The notes beneath the pieces are model-generated. The model saw only the letters and a program-made list of their open reading frames with translations, was not told where the DNA came from and did not search any database. Positions 50,921 through 59,364 of a DNA stretch of 64,000 nt are shown here, piece after piece. Position 1 is the first letter of the stretch; each line of letters opens with the position of its first letter. This DNA is from an uncultured Collinsella sp. (GTDB lineage: Bacteria; Actinomycetota; Coriobacteriia; Coriobacteriales; Coriobacteriaceae), in NCBI GenBank assembly GCA_900542175.1, contig UQNC01000001.1, forward strand, positions 1 through 64,000, in the 5' to 3' direction. A program made the translations under genes and the position numbers.

Positions 50921-50955
50921 CGGCTCAAATCCTGATTTGGATTTGAGCCGTTTGT
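50921..50955. terminator. Bidirectional terminator
   Basis: A 12-bp CGGCTCAAATCC stem with T-rich and A-rich flanks lies between ettA and the convergent hypothetical gene. Confidence 0.85.
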
Positions 50956-50957
50956 CG

Positions 50958-52265
50958 TTACTGCTCGGGTTCTTCGACTTTGTCGATAGCCCAGGTGGCT
51001 CCGAGGCCGCCGGTGGTGTTGCGGCGGATGCGCACGGCAACCTCGCGGCGCTCGCCGGCCTGCGTGTAGTGCAGGGGGAAGCTTGCGCGGTTTCGCGCGG
51101 CCTCGATGGTACCGCGCTCGCGGGCGATCCAGTAGTACTCGCCGACGATGCCGAGCGTGTCGGCGCCGTAGGGGAGATAGGTCGACAGCTGGTGCAGAAG
51201 CGGGCCGGGGCAGAAGACCTCGGTTGCGAAATCGACGGGGAAGTCCTCGGGGATGGCGGGCGCTACGGGTGCGGGGGTTGGGGCCGCTGCGGGTGCCGAA
51301 GCCGGTGCGGATGCGGGAATTTGATCGCAAGCAGCGGCGGGCACGGATTCGACGACGGGTGCGGGCTCCGACGTTACTTCCGGCTTGATCTCGGAATCTG
51401 CGGGCTTCACGGTGACGGGCGCGTCTGCAACTGCGGTTTCAACCTCAACCTGCGTCGCGTTCTCGTTCTCGACGCTCGACTTTGCCTCGATGGGCGTGGA
51501 TGCCATGGTGGTGATGCCGGCGTTTGCGTTCTCGGGGTCATAGACGACCGTGAGCGAGATGGCAGGCTGCGGCGCCTCGGGCTCCGATGCCGCCTCGGTA
51601 GCGTCTTGATCGGCGGGCTCGTCGGGCTGATCGTCCTCGGCCTCGTCGCCAAAGACATCGCTGTTTTGGAACGCAGACGTCTCGGGTTGGTTAGCGGCTT
51701 CTTCGGTTGTCGACTTGGGAGCCTCGTTGAGCTCCGTAGTGGCTTCCTGCTCGGATATGACTTTGGGATCGGTCGTGGCGGCGATTTCGGTTTCGGCTTC
51801 TGCCGTTACCTCAATAGCGACTTCGATCTCTGTCTCGGGCTCGGGCTCCGGCACAGCTTCAGCCACGGGCTCGGGCTCGGGACGCTTAACGTGCTTGGGG
51901 CGCACGGCCTTGAGGTCCTTCTCGCCGCGCTTTTTCTTTTTGTAGGACTGCTTGGCTCCCTTGGCTGCCTTGGGCTTGTCCTCGCCCTTGGCAAGGGCGG
52001 TATCCCAGACCTCGTTAGCGATGACGGTGGCATACAGGCGACCGCCCTTAAAGACAGTCAACTTAATGCAGTCGTCGAGCTCCTCGAGCAGCTCGCGCGT
52101 GGACTCGAAGCCCAGGTCATAAGCAGTCATGTCGCCCGCGGCGAGCGCCTCTTCGACCTGCGTCATAAACGTTTGCTTGCCGCATCCAATCGCATCGCGC
52201 AGCAGGCGATACAGATAGATGTGGTTGCCCAGCGATAGCGTGGGCCTAACTATTGTCTTGCTCAT
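50958..52265 (-). CDS. Hypothetical protein with a long acidic Ala/Glu/Pro-rich centre
   Basis: A 435-residue protein. Residues 1-95 look folded (TLSLGNHIYLYRLLRD, ESTRELLEELDDC, FKGGRLYATVIANEVWD), followed by a Lys-rich stretch (KQSYKKKKRGEKD). Residues 125-340 are low-complexity, rich in Glu, Ala, Pro and Thr. Residues 345-435 form a second compact domain (CPGPLLHQLSTYLPYG, EYYWIARERGTIE, RREVAVRIRRN). No signal peptide or TM helix is present. I do not recognise a family; the first domain weakly recalls OST-HTH-type RNA-binding modules. The start follows GAGGAGA. Confidence 0.7.
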   Translation of the reverse strand: MSKTIVRPTLSLGNHIYLYRLLRDAIGCGKQTFMTQVEEALAAGDMTAYDLGFESTRELLEELDDCIKLTVFKGGRLYATVIANEVWDTALAKGEDKPKAAKGAKQSYKKKKRGEKDLKAVRPKHVKRPEPEPVAEAVPEPEPETEIEVAIEVTAEAETEIAATTDPKVISEQEATTELNEAPKSTTEEAANQPETSAFQNSDVFGDEAEDDQPDEPADQDATEAASEPEAPQPAISLTVVYDPENANAGITTMASTPIEAKSSVENENATQVEVETAVADAPVTVKPADSEIKPEVTSEPAPVVESVPAAACDQIPASAPASAPAAAPTPAPVAPAIPEDFPVDFATEVFCPGPLLHQLSTYLPYGADTLGIVGEYYWIARERGTIEAARNRASFPLHYTQAGERREVAVRIRRNTTGGLGATWAIDKVEEPEQ

Positions 52266-52403
52266 GGCAAATCTCCTCTTTACACACCAAAGCATCTTAC
52301 CATCGCACGGGCCTTGCCATCTCGTCGCCCAAGGTAAACGGGCGCGACCGTTGCCGGTTCGCGCCCGTTATGCAGGTCGGTTATCTATGAGAGACAAACG
52401 TGC

Positions 52404-53348
52404 TTAGTTGCCCGATGCCGTGTCTTGGCTCGAGCTGTCTGATGCCGTGCCGGAAGCGGTTCCGCTCGAGCTGTTGGTGTTGCTATTGTCGGTAGATCCC
52501 GTGCCCGATGCATTGCCGCTCGTCTGGTCGCCTGTGCTCGGTTGAGAGCCGTCAGTCGTTTGGCTTGAGTCAGTCGTGCTGGATTGCGTGCCACTGTTGG
52601 CCGTAGAGGAATCGGCGCCCTGCGATTGATCGGGGGTGTTCGATGACGAGTCGGTGGATGCGGAGTTGCCCTGCGGGTCGTCCTGCTGGCTTTGCGATTG
52701 ACCGGAGCTATCCGCGTCGTGCTCGGTCGTATGCGACGAAAGGATCGGCTCGGGGCGCTCGCCCAGGCCCTCACCGGCAGTGGTGATAAGGATGGCGCCG
52801 GCGCAGGCGATGACCGCGACGATGGCGATGGCGATCGAGAAGATGATGACCTTCTTTTGCGTCTGGCTGCGCTCTGCCGCCGCCTTGGCGCGCAGGCTGT
52901 CGGGGGCGACGCGCGCCGTGGTCGCGCGCCCTGCAATCTGGCGCATCTCCTGGGTAGTTGCGGCGCCGCCTAAGTGCTCCTCGGCATTAAACTCAACGGG
53001 TTCATAGGCGCCGGCGGGGTAGTCGACGTCGGCGTGCGTACCTTTGAGGGCTTTGGCGCTGGCGGAGATAAAGTGGCGGTAGACCTGCGAGGACACAACG
53101 GTGATGACCGAGCTCACGGCGGCGCCAATTACTGAACCGGCAATACCAATCTTGGAAGCAAGCGCGACGCTCGTGGCGGCGGCTGCGGCGCCGGCGATGA
53201 TCTGGGGAATGGAAATGTCATCGAACAGGCCCTTTTTGGGCGTGATGGCCATGGTCTGTCCGATGGAATGGTTTTCGTGAACGCCGTTGTTGAGCGCGGC
53301 TGGTGTCATGACGCGCGTGCGCGGCGCGTCGGTGTACTTGGTTGTCAT
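52404..53348 (-). CDS. Membrane protein with Ser/Thr-rich extracellular tail
   Basis: A 314-residue protein with unknown function. A hydrophobic Ala-rich segment (about 45-80, IPQIIAGAAAAATSVAL) is followed by a cytoplasmic basic region and a strong TM helix (about 165-190, VIIFSIAIAIVAVIACAG). The last 115 residues are almost only Ser, Thr, Gly, Asp, Asn and Gln, as in wall-spanning stalks. The start at 53348 has GGGAGGG upstream. No domain is recognised. Confidence 0.7.
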   Translation of the reverse strand: MTTKYTDAPRTRVMTPAALNNGVHENHSIGQTMAITPKKGLFDDISIPQIIAGAAAAATSVALASKIGIAGSVIGAAVSSVITVVSSQVYRHFISASAKALKGTHADVDYPAGAYEPVEFNAEEHLGGAATTQEMRQIAGRATTARVAPDSLRAKAAAERSQTQKKVIIFSIAIAIVAVIACAGAILITTAGEGLGERPEPILSSHTTEHDADSSGQSQSQQDDPQGNSASTDSSSNTPDQSQGADSSTANSGTQSSTTDSSQTTDGSQPSTGDQTSGNASGTGSTDNSNTNSSSGTASGTASDSSSQDTASGN

Positions 53349-53551
53349 ACGGGGCCCTCCCGGTGTAAATCTGCTTCGTTTCATGTAGCCATCAGGGTAC
53401 CCACCAGATGTGAATCGTACGTGACATTTAACAGATATCATCAACTCATCAATTGCTCACCAAGTTGGTGGGATGCGGTTACACCCGGCGGTTGAACTAC
53501 AATAGGGCTTGCTAATTGTTGTGAATGGCGTCTACGCACGGGAGCATTCTT

Positions 53552-55531
53552 ATGAATCTTCACCTTTCTCAGTCTGATGGCTTTTTGCGTGTGGCGGCGG
53601 CGTCGCCGCGGATTCGCGTGGCCGATGTCGAGGGCAATGCCGAGGTTGCGCTGGCGGCTGTTCGCGAGGCTACCGAGCGCGGCGTCCGCGTGCTGGTGCT
53701 GCCCGAGCTTAACCTGACCGGCTATACCGCGGCTGATCTGTTCCATAACCGTACATTGCTGCATGCCTGCGAGACCGCACTGGCACATATTCTCGATGAA
53801 ACCCGCGAGCTGCCGATTGTCTTTACCATCGGTCTTCCCGTTGCAGTTGCCGAGAATATCTACAACTGCGCCGCCGTGTGCTGCGCGGGCGAGCTTTTGG
53901 GTCTTACGGCCAAGAAGTATCTGCCCAACTATGGCGAGTTCTACGAGCGCCGCTGGTTTGCTCCGGCGCCCGCAGATCCTGTGTGGGTCGAGTTTGCCGG
54001 TCAGGGTCCGGTTCCGCTGGGTTCGGGGCTTGTCTACCGCTGCTGTGATGAAGGTGCCGAGGACATGATGCTGGGCGTTGAGGTCTGCGAGGACCTGTGG
54101 GTGCCGGCGCCCCCTTCGACCGAGATGGCGCTTGCCGGTGCGACGGTGATCCTCAACCCGTCGGCCTCGGACGAGATTATCGGTAAGGCAGACTATCGCC
54201 GCAGCCTCATCTCCAATCAGAGTGCGCGCCTGTACTGTGCCTATGCCTATGCAGATGCGAGCGAGGGCGAGTCCACGACCGACATGGTCTTTGCGGGCGA
54301 GAACCTCGTCTACGAAAACGGATCTAAGCTCGCCGCCACGAAGCTCCTCACCTGCGATATGGCCGTCGCCGACGTTGACCTTGACCGCCTGGTTGCCGAG
54401 CGTCGCCGCTCGACGACGTGGACGCGCGCGGACGATGCGCCGGAGGCCACGACCATCGAGTTTTCGTTTGAGGGCGTGCTGGTTGAAGAACCTGTCCTGC
54501 GCGATGCGCTCGACATCGGCCGTGTCTTCCCCCGCGCGCCCTTTGTGCCGGCCGACCATGGCGACCTGGCCGAGCGTTGCGAGACCATCCTCGACCTGCA
54601 GACCGCCGGCCTCAAGACGCGCCTTGCCCACACGGGCACCAAAGCTGCGGTCATCGGTCTTTCGGGTGGCTTGGACTCCACGCTGGCACTGCTTGTGACC
54701 GTGCGTGCCTTCGATGCGCTGGGGCTGCCGCGCACGGGTATCACGGCGGTCTCCATGCCAGGTTTTGGCACGACGCATCGCACTAAGTCGAATGCCGAGT
54801 CGCTCGCCCGCGACCTGGGCGTGGGCTTCCGTGAGGTTTCGATTCACGCGGCCGTGGAACAGCACTTTACGGATATTGAACACGACCCGGCAGTTCAGGA
54901 TGTGACCTACGAGAACAGCCAGGCGCGCGAGCGTACGCAGATTCTGATGGACCTGGCCAACCAGGCTGGCGGCTTTGTCATCGGCACCGGCGACCTGTCG
55001 GAGCTGGCGCTCGGCTGGGCTACCTATAACGGCGACCACATGAGCATGTACGCCGTCAACGCGAGCGTGCCCAAGACGCTTGTGCGCCATCTGGTGCGCT
55101 ATGCGGCTGATGTCTTTGGCGGGCGTATCGCCGAGGTCTTGCTCGACATTCTCGATACGCCGGTGTCCCCCGAGCTTCTGCCGCCCACGGGCGACGGCGA
55201 GATTGCACAGAAGACTGAGGATTTGGTGGGTCCGTACGAGTTGCACGACTACTTCCTCTACTACCTGCTGCGTTTTGGCTTTGAGCCGGGCAAGATCTAC
55301 CGCATGGCGCTCAAGAGTTTCGAGGGTGTCTACGACGCCGAGATCGTCCACACGTGGCTGCGCACGTTCTATCGTCGCTTCTTTGCCCAGCAGTTTAAGC
55401 GCAGCTGCCTGCCCGATGGTCCCAAGGTGGGCTCGGTGACGCTCAGCCCGCGCGGCGATTGGCGTATGCCGAGTGACGCTAGCTCGCGTCTGTGGCTTGC
55501 GCAGATCGACGCACTCAATGCAATTGACTGA
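53552..55531 (+). CDS. nadE: Glutamine-dependent NAD+ synthetase
   Basis: A 659-residue two-domain enzyme making NAD+ from nicotinic acid adenine dinucleotide, ATP and glutamine. The nitrilase-like glutaminase domain (1-280) has the catalytic Glu in LPELNLTGY, the Lys in AKKYLPNYGEFYE and Cys in GVEVCEDLW. The synthetase domain (about 330-659) has the PP-loop GLSGGLDSTLAL, TGDLSELALGWATY and GDHMSMY. RBS ACGGGAG lies 7 nt before ATG 53552. An ATG at 53525 is less well placed. A terminator follows. Confidence 0.95.
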   Translation: MNLHLSQSDGFLRVAAASPRIRVADVEGNAEVALAAVREATERGVRVLVLPELNLTGYTAADLFHNRTLLHACETALAHILDETRELPIVFTIGLPVAVAENIYNCAAVCCAGELLGLTAKKYLPNYGEFYERRWFAPAPADPVWVEFAGQGPVPLGSGLVYRCCDEGAEDMMLGVEVCEDLWVPAPPSTEMALAGATVILNPSASDEIIGKADYRRSLISNQSARLYCAYAYADASEGESTTDMVFAGENLVYENGSKLAATKLLTCDMAVADVDLDRLVAERRRSTTWTRADDAPEATTIEFSFEGVLVEEPVLRDALDIGRVFPRAPFVPADHGDLAERCETILDLQTAGLKTRLAHTGTKAAVIGLSGGLDSTLALLVTVRAFDALGLPRTGITAVSMPGFGTTHRTKSNAESLARDLGVGFREVSIHAAVEQHFTDIEHDPAVQDVTYENSQARERTQILMDLANQAGGFVIGTGDLSELALGWATYNGDHMSMYAVNASVPKTLVRHLVRYAADVFGGRIAEVLLDILDTPVSPELLPPTGDGEIAQKTEDLVGPYELHDYFLYYLLRFGFEPGKIYRMALKSFEGVYDAEIVHTWLRTFYRRFFAQQFKRSCLPDGPKVGSVTLSPRGDWRMPSDASSRLWLAQIDALNAID

Positions 55532-55597
55532 GGTTGGCTAAATTGAACCAATACGGGGTTTGTAAGCGTTACACTTTTGCAATCTGATGGCCCGTAT

Positions 55598-55631
55598 CGC
55601 GCGGCGCTCTTGTCGGAGCGCCGCGTTTTTT
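55598..55631 (+). terminator. Terminator of nadE, directly upstream of the aminotransferase
   Basis: A 10-bp CGCGGCGCTC-type stem with a 6-nt loop and T6. It ends about 8 nt before the GAAAGG ribosome site of the next gene, so that gene's message must start inside or read through it. Confidence 0.85.
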
Positions 55632-55649
55632 ATATCGAAAGGTGGCACC

Positions 55650-56813
55650 ATGCAGGCATCGCAGCGTCTCGAGCGCTTTGGCGCGGAGGTCTTCGCCTCG
55701 CTCAACAACAAACTGCTTGCGCTGAAGGCTCAGGGCAAGACCATTTACAACATGAGCGTGGGCACGCCCGACTTTAAGCCGTACGACCACGTGGTCGATG
55801 CGCTCACACAAGCCGCCCAGGATCCCGAGATGTGGAAGTACGCCCTGCGCGACCTGCCCGAACTCAAGCAAGCCGTGTGCGATTACTATGAGCGCCGCTT
55901 TGGCGTTTCGGGCATTACGCCGTCCATGGTGCAGTCGTGCAACGGCACACAGGAGGGCGTGGGTCATTTGGGCCTGGCTCTGCTCGATCCGGGTGATACC
56001 ATCCTGGTGCCCGATCCGTGCTATCCGGTCTTTGAGGCGGGCGCTAAGATTGCCGATGCCAAGCTCGAGTACTATCCGCTGGTTGCCGAGCACAATTACT
56101 TGCCCTATGTGGCGGGCATCGATCCCGAGGTGGCCGACCGTGCCAAGTACATGATCGTGTCACTGCCCGCCAATCCGGTGGGCTCGGTGGGCACGCCCGA
56201 GATCTACGAGGAGATCATCGCTTTCGCCCACGAGCACGACCTGTTGATCGTCCACGACAACGCATACTCGGACATTGTGTTCGACGGCGAGCCGGGCGGC
56301 AGCTTCTTGCAGTATCCCGGCGCGCTCGAGGTGGGCGTTGAGTTCTTCTCGCTTTCCAAGTCGTTTAACGTCACCGGTGCGCGCATCGGCTTTTTGGTCG
56401 GTCGCGAGGATGTGGTCTCGGCCTTTGCCAAGCTGCGTGGCCAGATCGACTTCGGTATGTTCTTCCCGATCCAGAAGGCTGCTATCGCTTGCCTGAACGG
56501 TCCGCGCGATGAGGTCGAGGCGCAGCGTCTGAAGTACCAGGAGCGCCGCGATGCTCTGTGCGACGGTCTTGAGGGCCTGGGCTGGGAGCGTCCCAACGCG
56601 CATGGCTCTATGTTTGTGTGGGCCAAGCTTCCTGGCGGTCGCACCGATTCCATGGCGTTTTGCGAGGAGCTCATGGAGAAGGCCGGCGTTGTGGTGACGC
56701 CGGGCGCGAGCTTTGGTCCTTCGGGCGAGGGACACGTGCGCATGGCGCTGGTCCTGCCGCCCGATCAGATCGCTTTGGCTGTCGAGGCCATTCGCGAGGC
56801 GGGCCTGTATTAG
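55650..56813 (+). CDS. Class I/II PLP-dependent aminotransferase
   Basis: A 387-residue fold-type I aminotransferase. Seen: MSVGTPDFKP, CNGTQEGVGHL, PDPCYPVF, the PLP-contact LPANPVGSVG, VHDNAYSDI, and SLSKSFNVTGARIGF with the PLP-binding Lys. The C-terminal Arg that binds the substrate carboxylate is in HVRMALV. The family includes aspartate/alanine and LL- or N-acetyl-diaminopimelate aminotransferases. Because dapH, dapB and dapA lie about 5 kb away, an acetyl-DAP aminotransferase role is possible but not shown. Confidence 0.88.
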   Translation: MQASQRLERFGAEVFASLNNKLLALKAQGKTIYNMSVGTPDFKPYDHVVDALTQAAQDPEMWKYALRDLPELKQAVCDYYERRFGVSGITPSMVQSCNGTQEGVGHLGLALLDPGDTILVPDPCYPVFEAGAKIADAKLEYYPLVAEHNYLPYVAGIDPEVADRAKYMIVSLPANPVGSVGTPEIYEEIIAFAHEHDLLIVHDNAYSDIVFDGEPGGSFLQYPGALEVGVEFFSLSKSFNVTGARIGFLVGREDVVSAFAKLRGQIDFGMFFPIQKAAIACLNGPRDEVEAQRLKYQERRDALCDGLEGLGWERPNAHGSMFVWAKLPGGRTDSMAFCEELMEKAGVVVTPGASFGPSGEGHVRMALVLPPDQIALAVEAIREAGLY

Positions 56814-56957
56814 AAAGTTGTCTCGGCTCGTCAATAGCTCGAAACCGATTTCGTGCAGTTATTTTACGAACTCTGCAAACAATTTCGGTAAACGGTCGAT
56901 TTTTGGCTGCGAATAGGAGCATAATCAAAGTCCCGATTGGATGTATTGGGATTACGG

Positions 56958-56988
56958 CAAGCCGCTCGGGTCGTTCCCGGGCGGCTTG
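56958..56988 (+). terminator. Hairpin in the ldh leader
   Basis: CAAGCCGCTCGGG pairs with CCCGGGCGGCTTG (one wobble), followed by TTTG. It ends 15 nt before the GGGAG ribosome site of ldh. Confidence 0.65.
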
Positions 56989-57014
56989 TTTGTGGAGAGA
57001 GATGGGAGTTTCTA

Positions 57015-57965
57015 ATGGTTAACGAGAAGAAGGTCGCTATTGTCGGCTGCGGTTTCGTCGGTTCGTCTTCGGCGTTCGCGCTGATGCAGAGTGGTCTGTT
57101 CTCTGAGATGGTCCTCATCGACGTGGACAAGAACCGCGCCGAGGGCGAGGCCCTGGATATCGCGCACGGCATGACGTTTGCCGAGCCGATGAAGATCTAC
57201 GCCGGCGATTATTCCGATGTCGCCGACGCCGCCATGATCGTCGTCACCGCTGGCGCTGCCCAGAAGCCCGGTGAGACCCGCCTGGACCTGGTCAACAAGA
57301 ACGTCAACATCTTTAAGTCCATTATCCCCGAGATTAAGAAGTCCGGCTTTGACGGCATTCTGCTCATCGTCTCCAACCCGGTCGATGTTCTGACCTATGC
57401 CGCCATCAAGATGTCCGGCCTGCCCGAGGGCCATGTCATCGGCTCCGGTACCGTGCTCGACACCGGTCGCCTGCAGCAGATGCTTGGTGCCCACGTCGAG
57501 GTTGACCCGCGCGACGTTCAGGCCTATGTCATGGGTGAGCACGGCGACTCCGAGTTTGTCGCTTGGTCCAGCGCTCAGGTTGCCGGCGTTCCGCTGAACA
57601 CCTTCTGCGAGCTTCACGGCCACCTGGAGCACGAAGCCGCCGAGAAGCGTATTGCCGAGGACGTCAAGAACTCCGCCTACACCATCATCGAGAAGAAGCA
57701 CGCCACCTACTATGGCGTCGCCATGGCCGTCAAGCGTATCTGCACCGCCGTCATGCGCGATGAGCAGACCGTTCTGCCTGTCTCCTCGCTCATGGTGGGC
57801 GAGTACGGCCTGTCCGATCTGGCCATCTCCATGCCGACGGTCGTTGGCCGCGACGGCGTCGTTTGCCGCGTTCCCGTGCCGCTGAACGATGACGAGCAGC
57901 ATGAGCTCACCGTCTCTGCAAAGGCCCTTAAGGACATCATCGACAGCGTCGACTTCTCCTGCTAA
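57015..57965 (+). CDS. ldh: L-lactate dehydrogenase
   Basis: A 316-residue NAD-dependent dehydrogenase that reduces pyruvate to L-lactate, regenerating NAD+ in fermentation. Rossmann start VAIVGCGFVGSSSAFAL, then VTAGAAQKPGETRLDLVNKN. The Gln in AAQKPGETR marks lactate rather than malate dehydrogenase, and Arg in ETRLDL is catalytic. GEHGDSE carries the catalytic His. The start ATG 57015 follows GGGAG. A strong terminator follows the stop. Confidence 0.95.
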   Translation: MVNEKKVAIVGCGFVGSSSAFALMQSGLFSEMVLIDVDKNRAEGEALDIAHGMTFAEPMKIYAGDYSDVADAAMIVVTAGAAQKPGETRLDLVNKNVNIFKSIIPEIKKSGFDGILLIVSNPVDVLTYAAIKMSGLPEGHVIGSGTVLDTGRLQQMLGAHVEVDPRDVQAYVMGEHGDSEFVAWSSAQVAGVPLNTFCELHGHLEHEAAEKRIAEDVKNSAYTIIEKKHATYYGVAMAVKRICTAVMRDEQTVLPVSSLMVGEYGLSDLAISMPTVVGRDGVVCRVPVPLNDDEQHELTVSAKALKDIIDSVDFSC

Positions 57966-57996
57966 ATCAAGCTCGCTAGAGCGAAAAGCTACAATG

Positions 57997-58033
57997 AAGG
58001 CGTCCGGGTCCACACGGCCCGGGCGCCTTTTTG
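57997..58033 (+). terminator. Terminator of ldh
   Basis: AAGGCGTCCGGGTC stem with a short loop and T5. Confidence 0.85.
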
Positions 58034-58062
58034 GTGCAAAGTAACCTGACCCCAATGCACCA
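58031..58062. repeat. Short repeat, copy 1
   Basis: TTGGTGCAAAGTAACCTGACCCCAATGCACC-type unit, with GGTGCA/TGCACC ends that can pair. A related copy lies at 59256-59289, so the two flank the DUF2974 gene in the same orientation. Confidence 0.65.
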
Positions 58063-58092
58063 TCCCTATACACCATGGTTGATGGGAGGGCC

Positions 58093-59253
58093 ATGTCGGA
58101 TTCGCCTAATTTTTTGACCTATGCCCAGACGGCGTTTGATCCGTTTGAGGAGCGGCCGTTCTGCGCGGTGGATAGCCTGGTCTTTGCGTGGTTGTCCTAT
58201 TTGCGTTTGCCGGGTGATATGGCAGAGCTGACGAACTGGCAGGGCCTAGACGTACGCGAGCTGCTGCGTGCCGAGTGCTACCGGGACATGATTGACGACT
58301 TGTGGGATCCAGAGGGGAGCAGGGCCTTATTGGAGGCCGTGGCAGCAAGCCCTCGCTACCGTGGCGTGCACGTTTGCGGCTATCGTGCCGTGAGCGATGT
58401 GGTGGCGACAGAGCAGTTTGCAGCCATGGCGTTCCGGTTTCCGGCGGGGTTTAGCTATCTTTCCTTCCGGGGGACCGACAGCACGATTGTGGGCTGGAAA
58501 GAGGACTTTAACATGGCGTTCCGGTGTCCTGTGCCGGCCCAGGAATCCGCGGCGCGTTATGTGGACGAGGCGGCGGATGCGATTGACGGGCCGCTCTTGT
58601 GCGGAGGCCATTCCAAGGGCGGAAATCTGGCTGTGTATGGTGCAGCGATGTGCTCAAGCGGTGCTCGCAACCGGATTGAGCTGGTCTTCTCCCACGATGG
58701 CCCTGGCTTTGTCGAGGAGTTTCTGAACGGAGACGCCTTTGCGAGCCTTTCTGGTCGTATTGATAAAACCCTGCCCCAGTCTTCGATCTTCGGCATGATG
58801 TTCGAGACGCAAGAGGACTACGCTATCGTCGAAAGCACCGAGTTTAGCCTGCTGCAACACAATCCCTTTAGCTGGGTGGTCGACGGCTGCGATTTTGTGT
58901 ATTGCGAACGCCTGTCTGCTGGCGCGCGATATGTTGATGGCTCTATTCGCGAGATGCTGCTTGCAGTGTCACCTGGCGAGCGCGAGCGTTTTGTAGATGC
59001 GTTGTTCTCCGTGTTTGAGGCTACGGGCGCCGAACGTTTTGCGGATATCGCCGGGAACATGCGCGAGAACCTGCCTGTGATGCTCCGGGCCGCCCAAGGC
59101 TTTGACAAGGATACGCGCCATTTTGTTTCGCAGACCATCGCGGCAATTCTTAGATGTGCATTGCTGCCCAAACGCCCTCAGATCGACATGTCCGCTGCCG
59201 GTAAGAGTCTGGCAGAACAACTCGAGGCCTGGCAGTCCGAGCTCCTGCGTTAA
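58093..59253 (+). CDS. DUF2974 (Mbeg1-like) alpha/beta hydrolase
   Basis: A 386-residue lipase-like protein. The nucleophile elbow GGHSKGGNLAVYGA contains the catalytic Ser; YLSFRGTDSTIVGWKEDFNM precedes it, and VFSHDGPGF follows with a candidate acid Asp. No signal peptide is present. The family is widespread in Firmicutes and Coriobacteria with unknown substrate. The start is ATG 58093 after GGGAGGG; an ATG at 58075 has no site. It is bracketed by two copies of a short repeat. Confidence 0.87.
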   Translation: MSDSPNFLTYAQTAFDPFEERPFCAVDSLVFAWLSYLRLPGDMAELTNWQGLDVRELLRAECYRDMIDDLWDPEGSRALLEAVAASPRYRGVHVCGYRAVSDVVATEQFAAMAFRFPAGFSYLSFRGTDSTIVGWKEDFNMAFRCPVPAQESAARYVDEAADAIDGPLLCGGHSKGGNLAVYGAAMCSSGARNRIELVFSHDGPGFVEEFLNGDAFASLSGRIDKTLPQSSIFGMMFETQEDYAIVESTEFSLLQHNPFSWVVDGCDFVYCERLSAGARYVDGSIREMLLAVSPGERERFVDALFSVFEATGAERFADIAGNMRENLPVMLRAAQGFDKDTRHFVSQTIAAILRCALLPKRPQIDMSAAGKSLAEQLEAWQSELLR

Positions 59254-59255
59254 CC

Positions 59256-59289
59256 ATTGGTGCAGAGAAACCTGGCCCCAATGCAGCAA
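59256..59289. repeat. Short repeat, copy 2
   Basis: ATTGGTGCAGAGAAACCTGG opens the unit and CCCCAATGCAGCAAT closes it. It matches copy 1 at about 26 of 31 positions. Confidence 0.65.
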
Positions 59290-59364
59290 TCTTCGATGCG
59301 CTTGGGGCGGGCTCGACCGCTATACTGGTTCGTGCCGAAATCGATCTAGAACGGAATGCCGTAT

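Noticed and set aside
50937..52238. Long plus-strand open frame (433 codons, Gly/Cys/Leu-rich)
   Set aside because: It is the mirror of the low-complexity region of the minus-strand gene at 50958-52265; it begins inside the terminator and has no protein-like composition.
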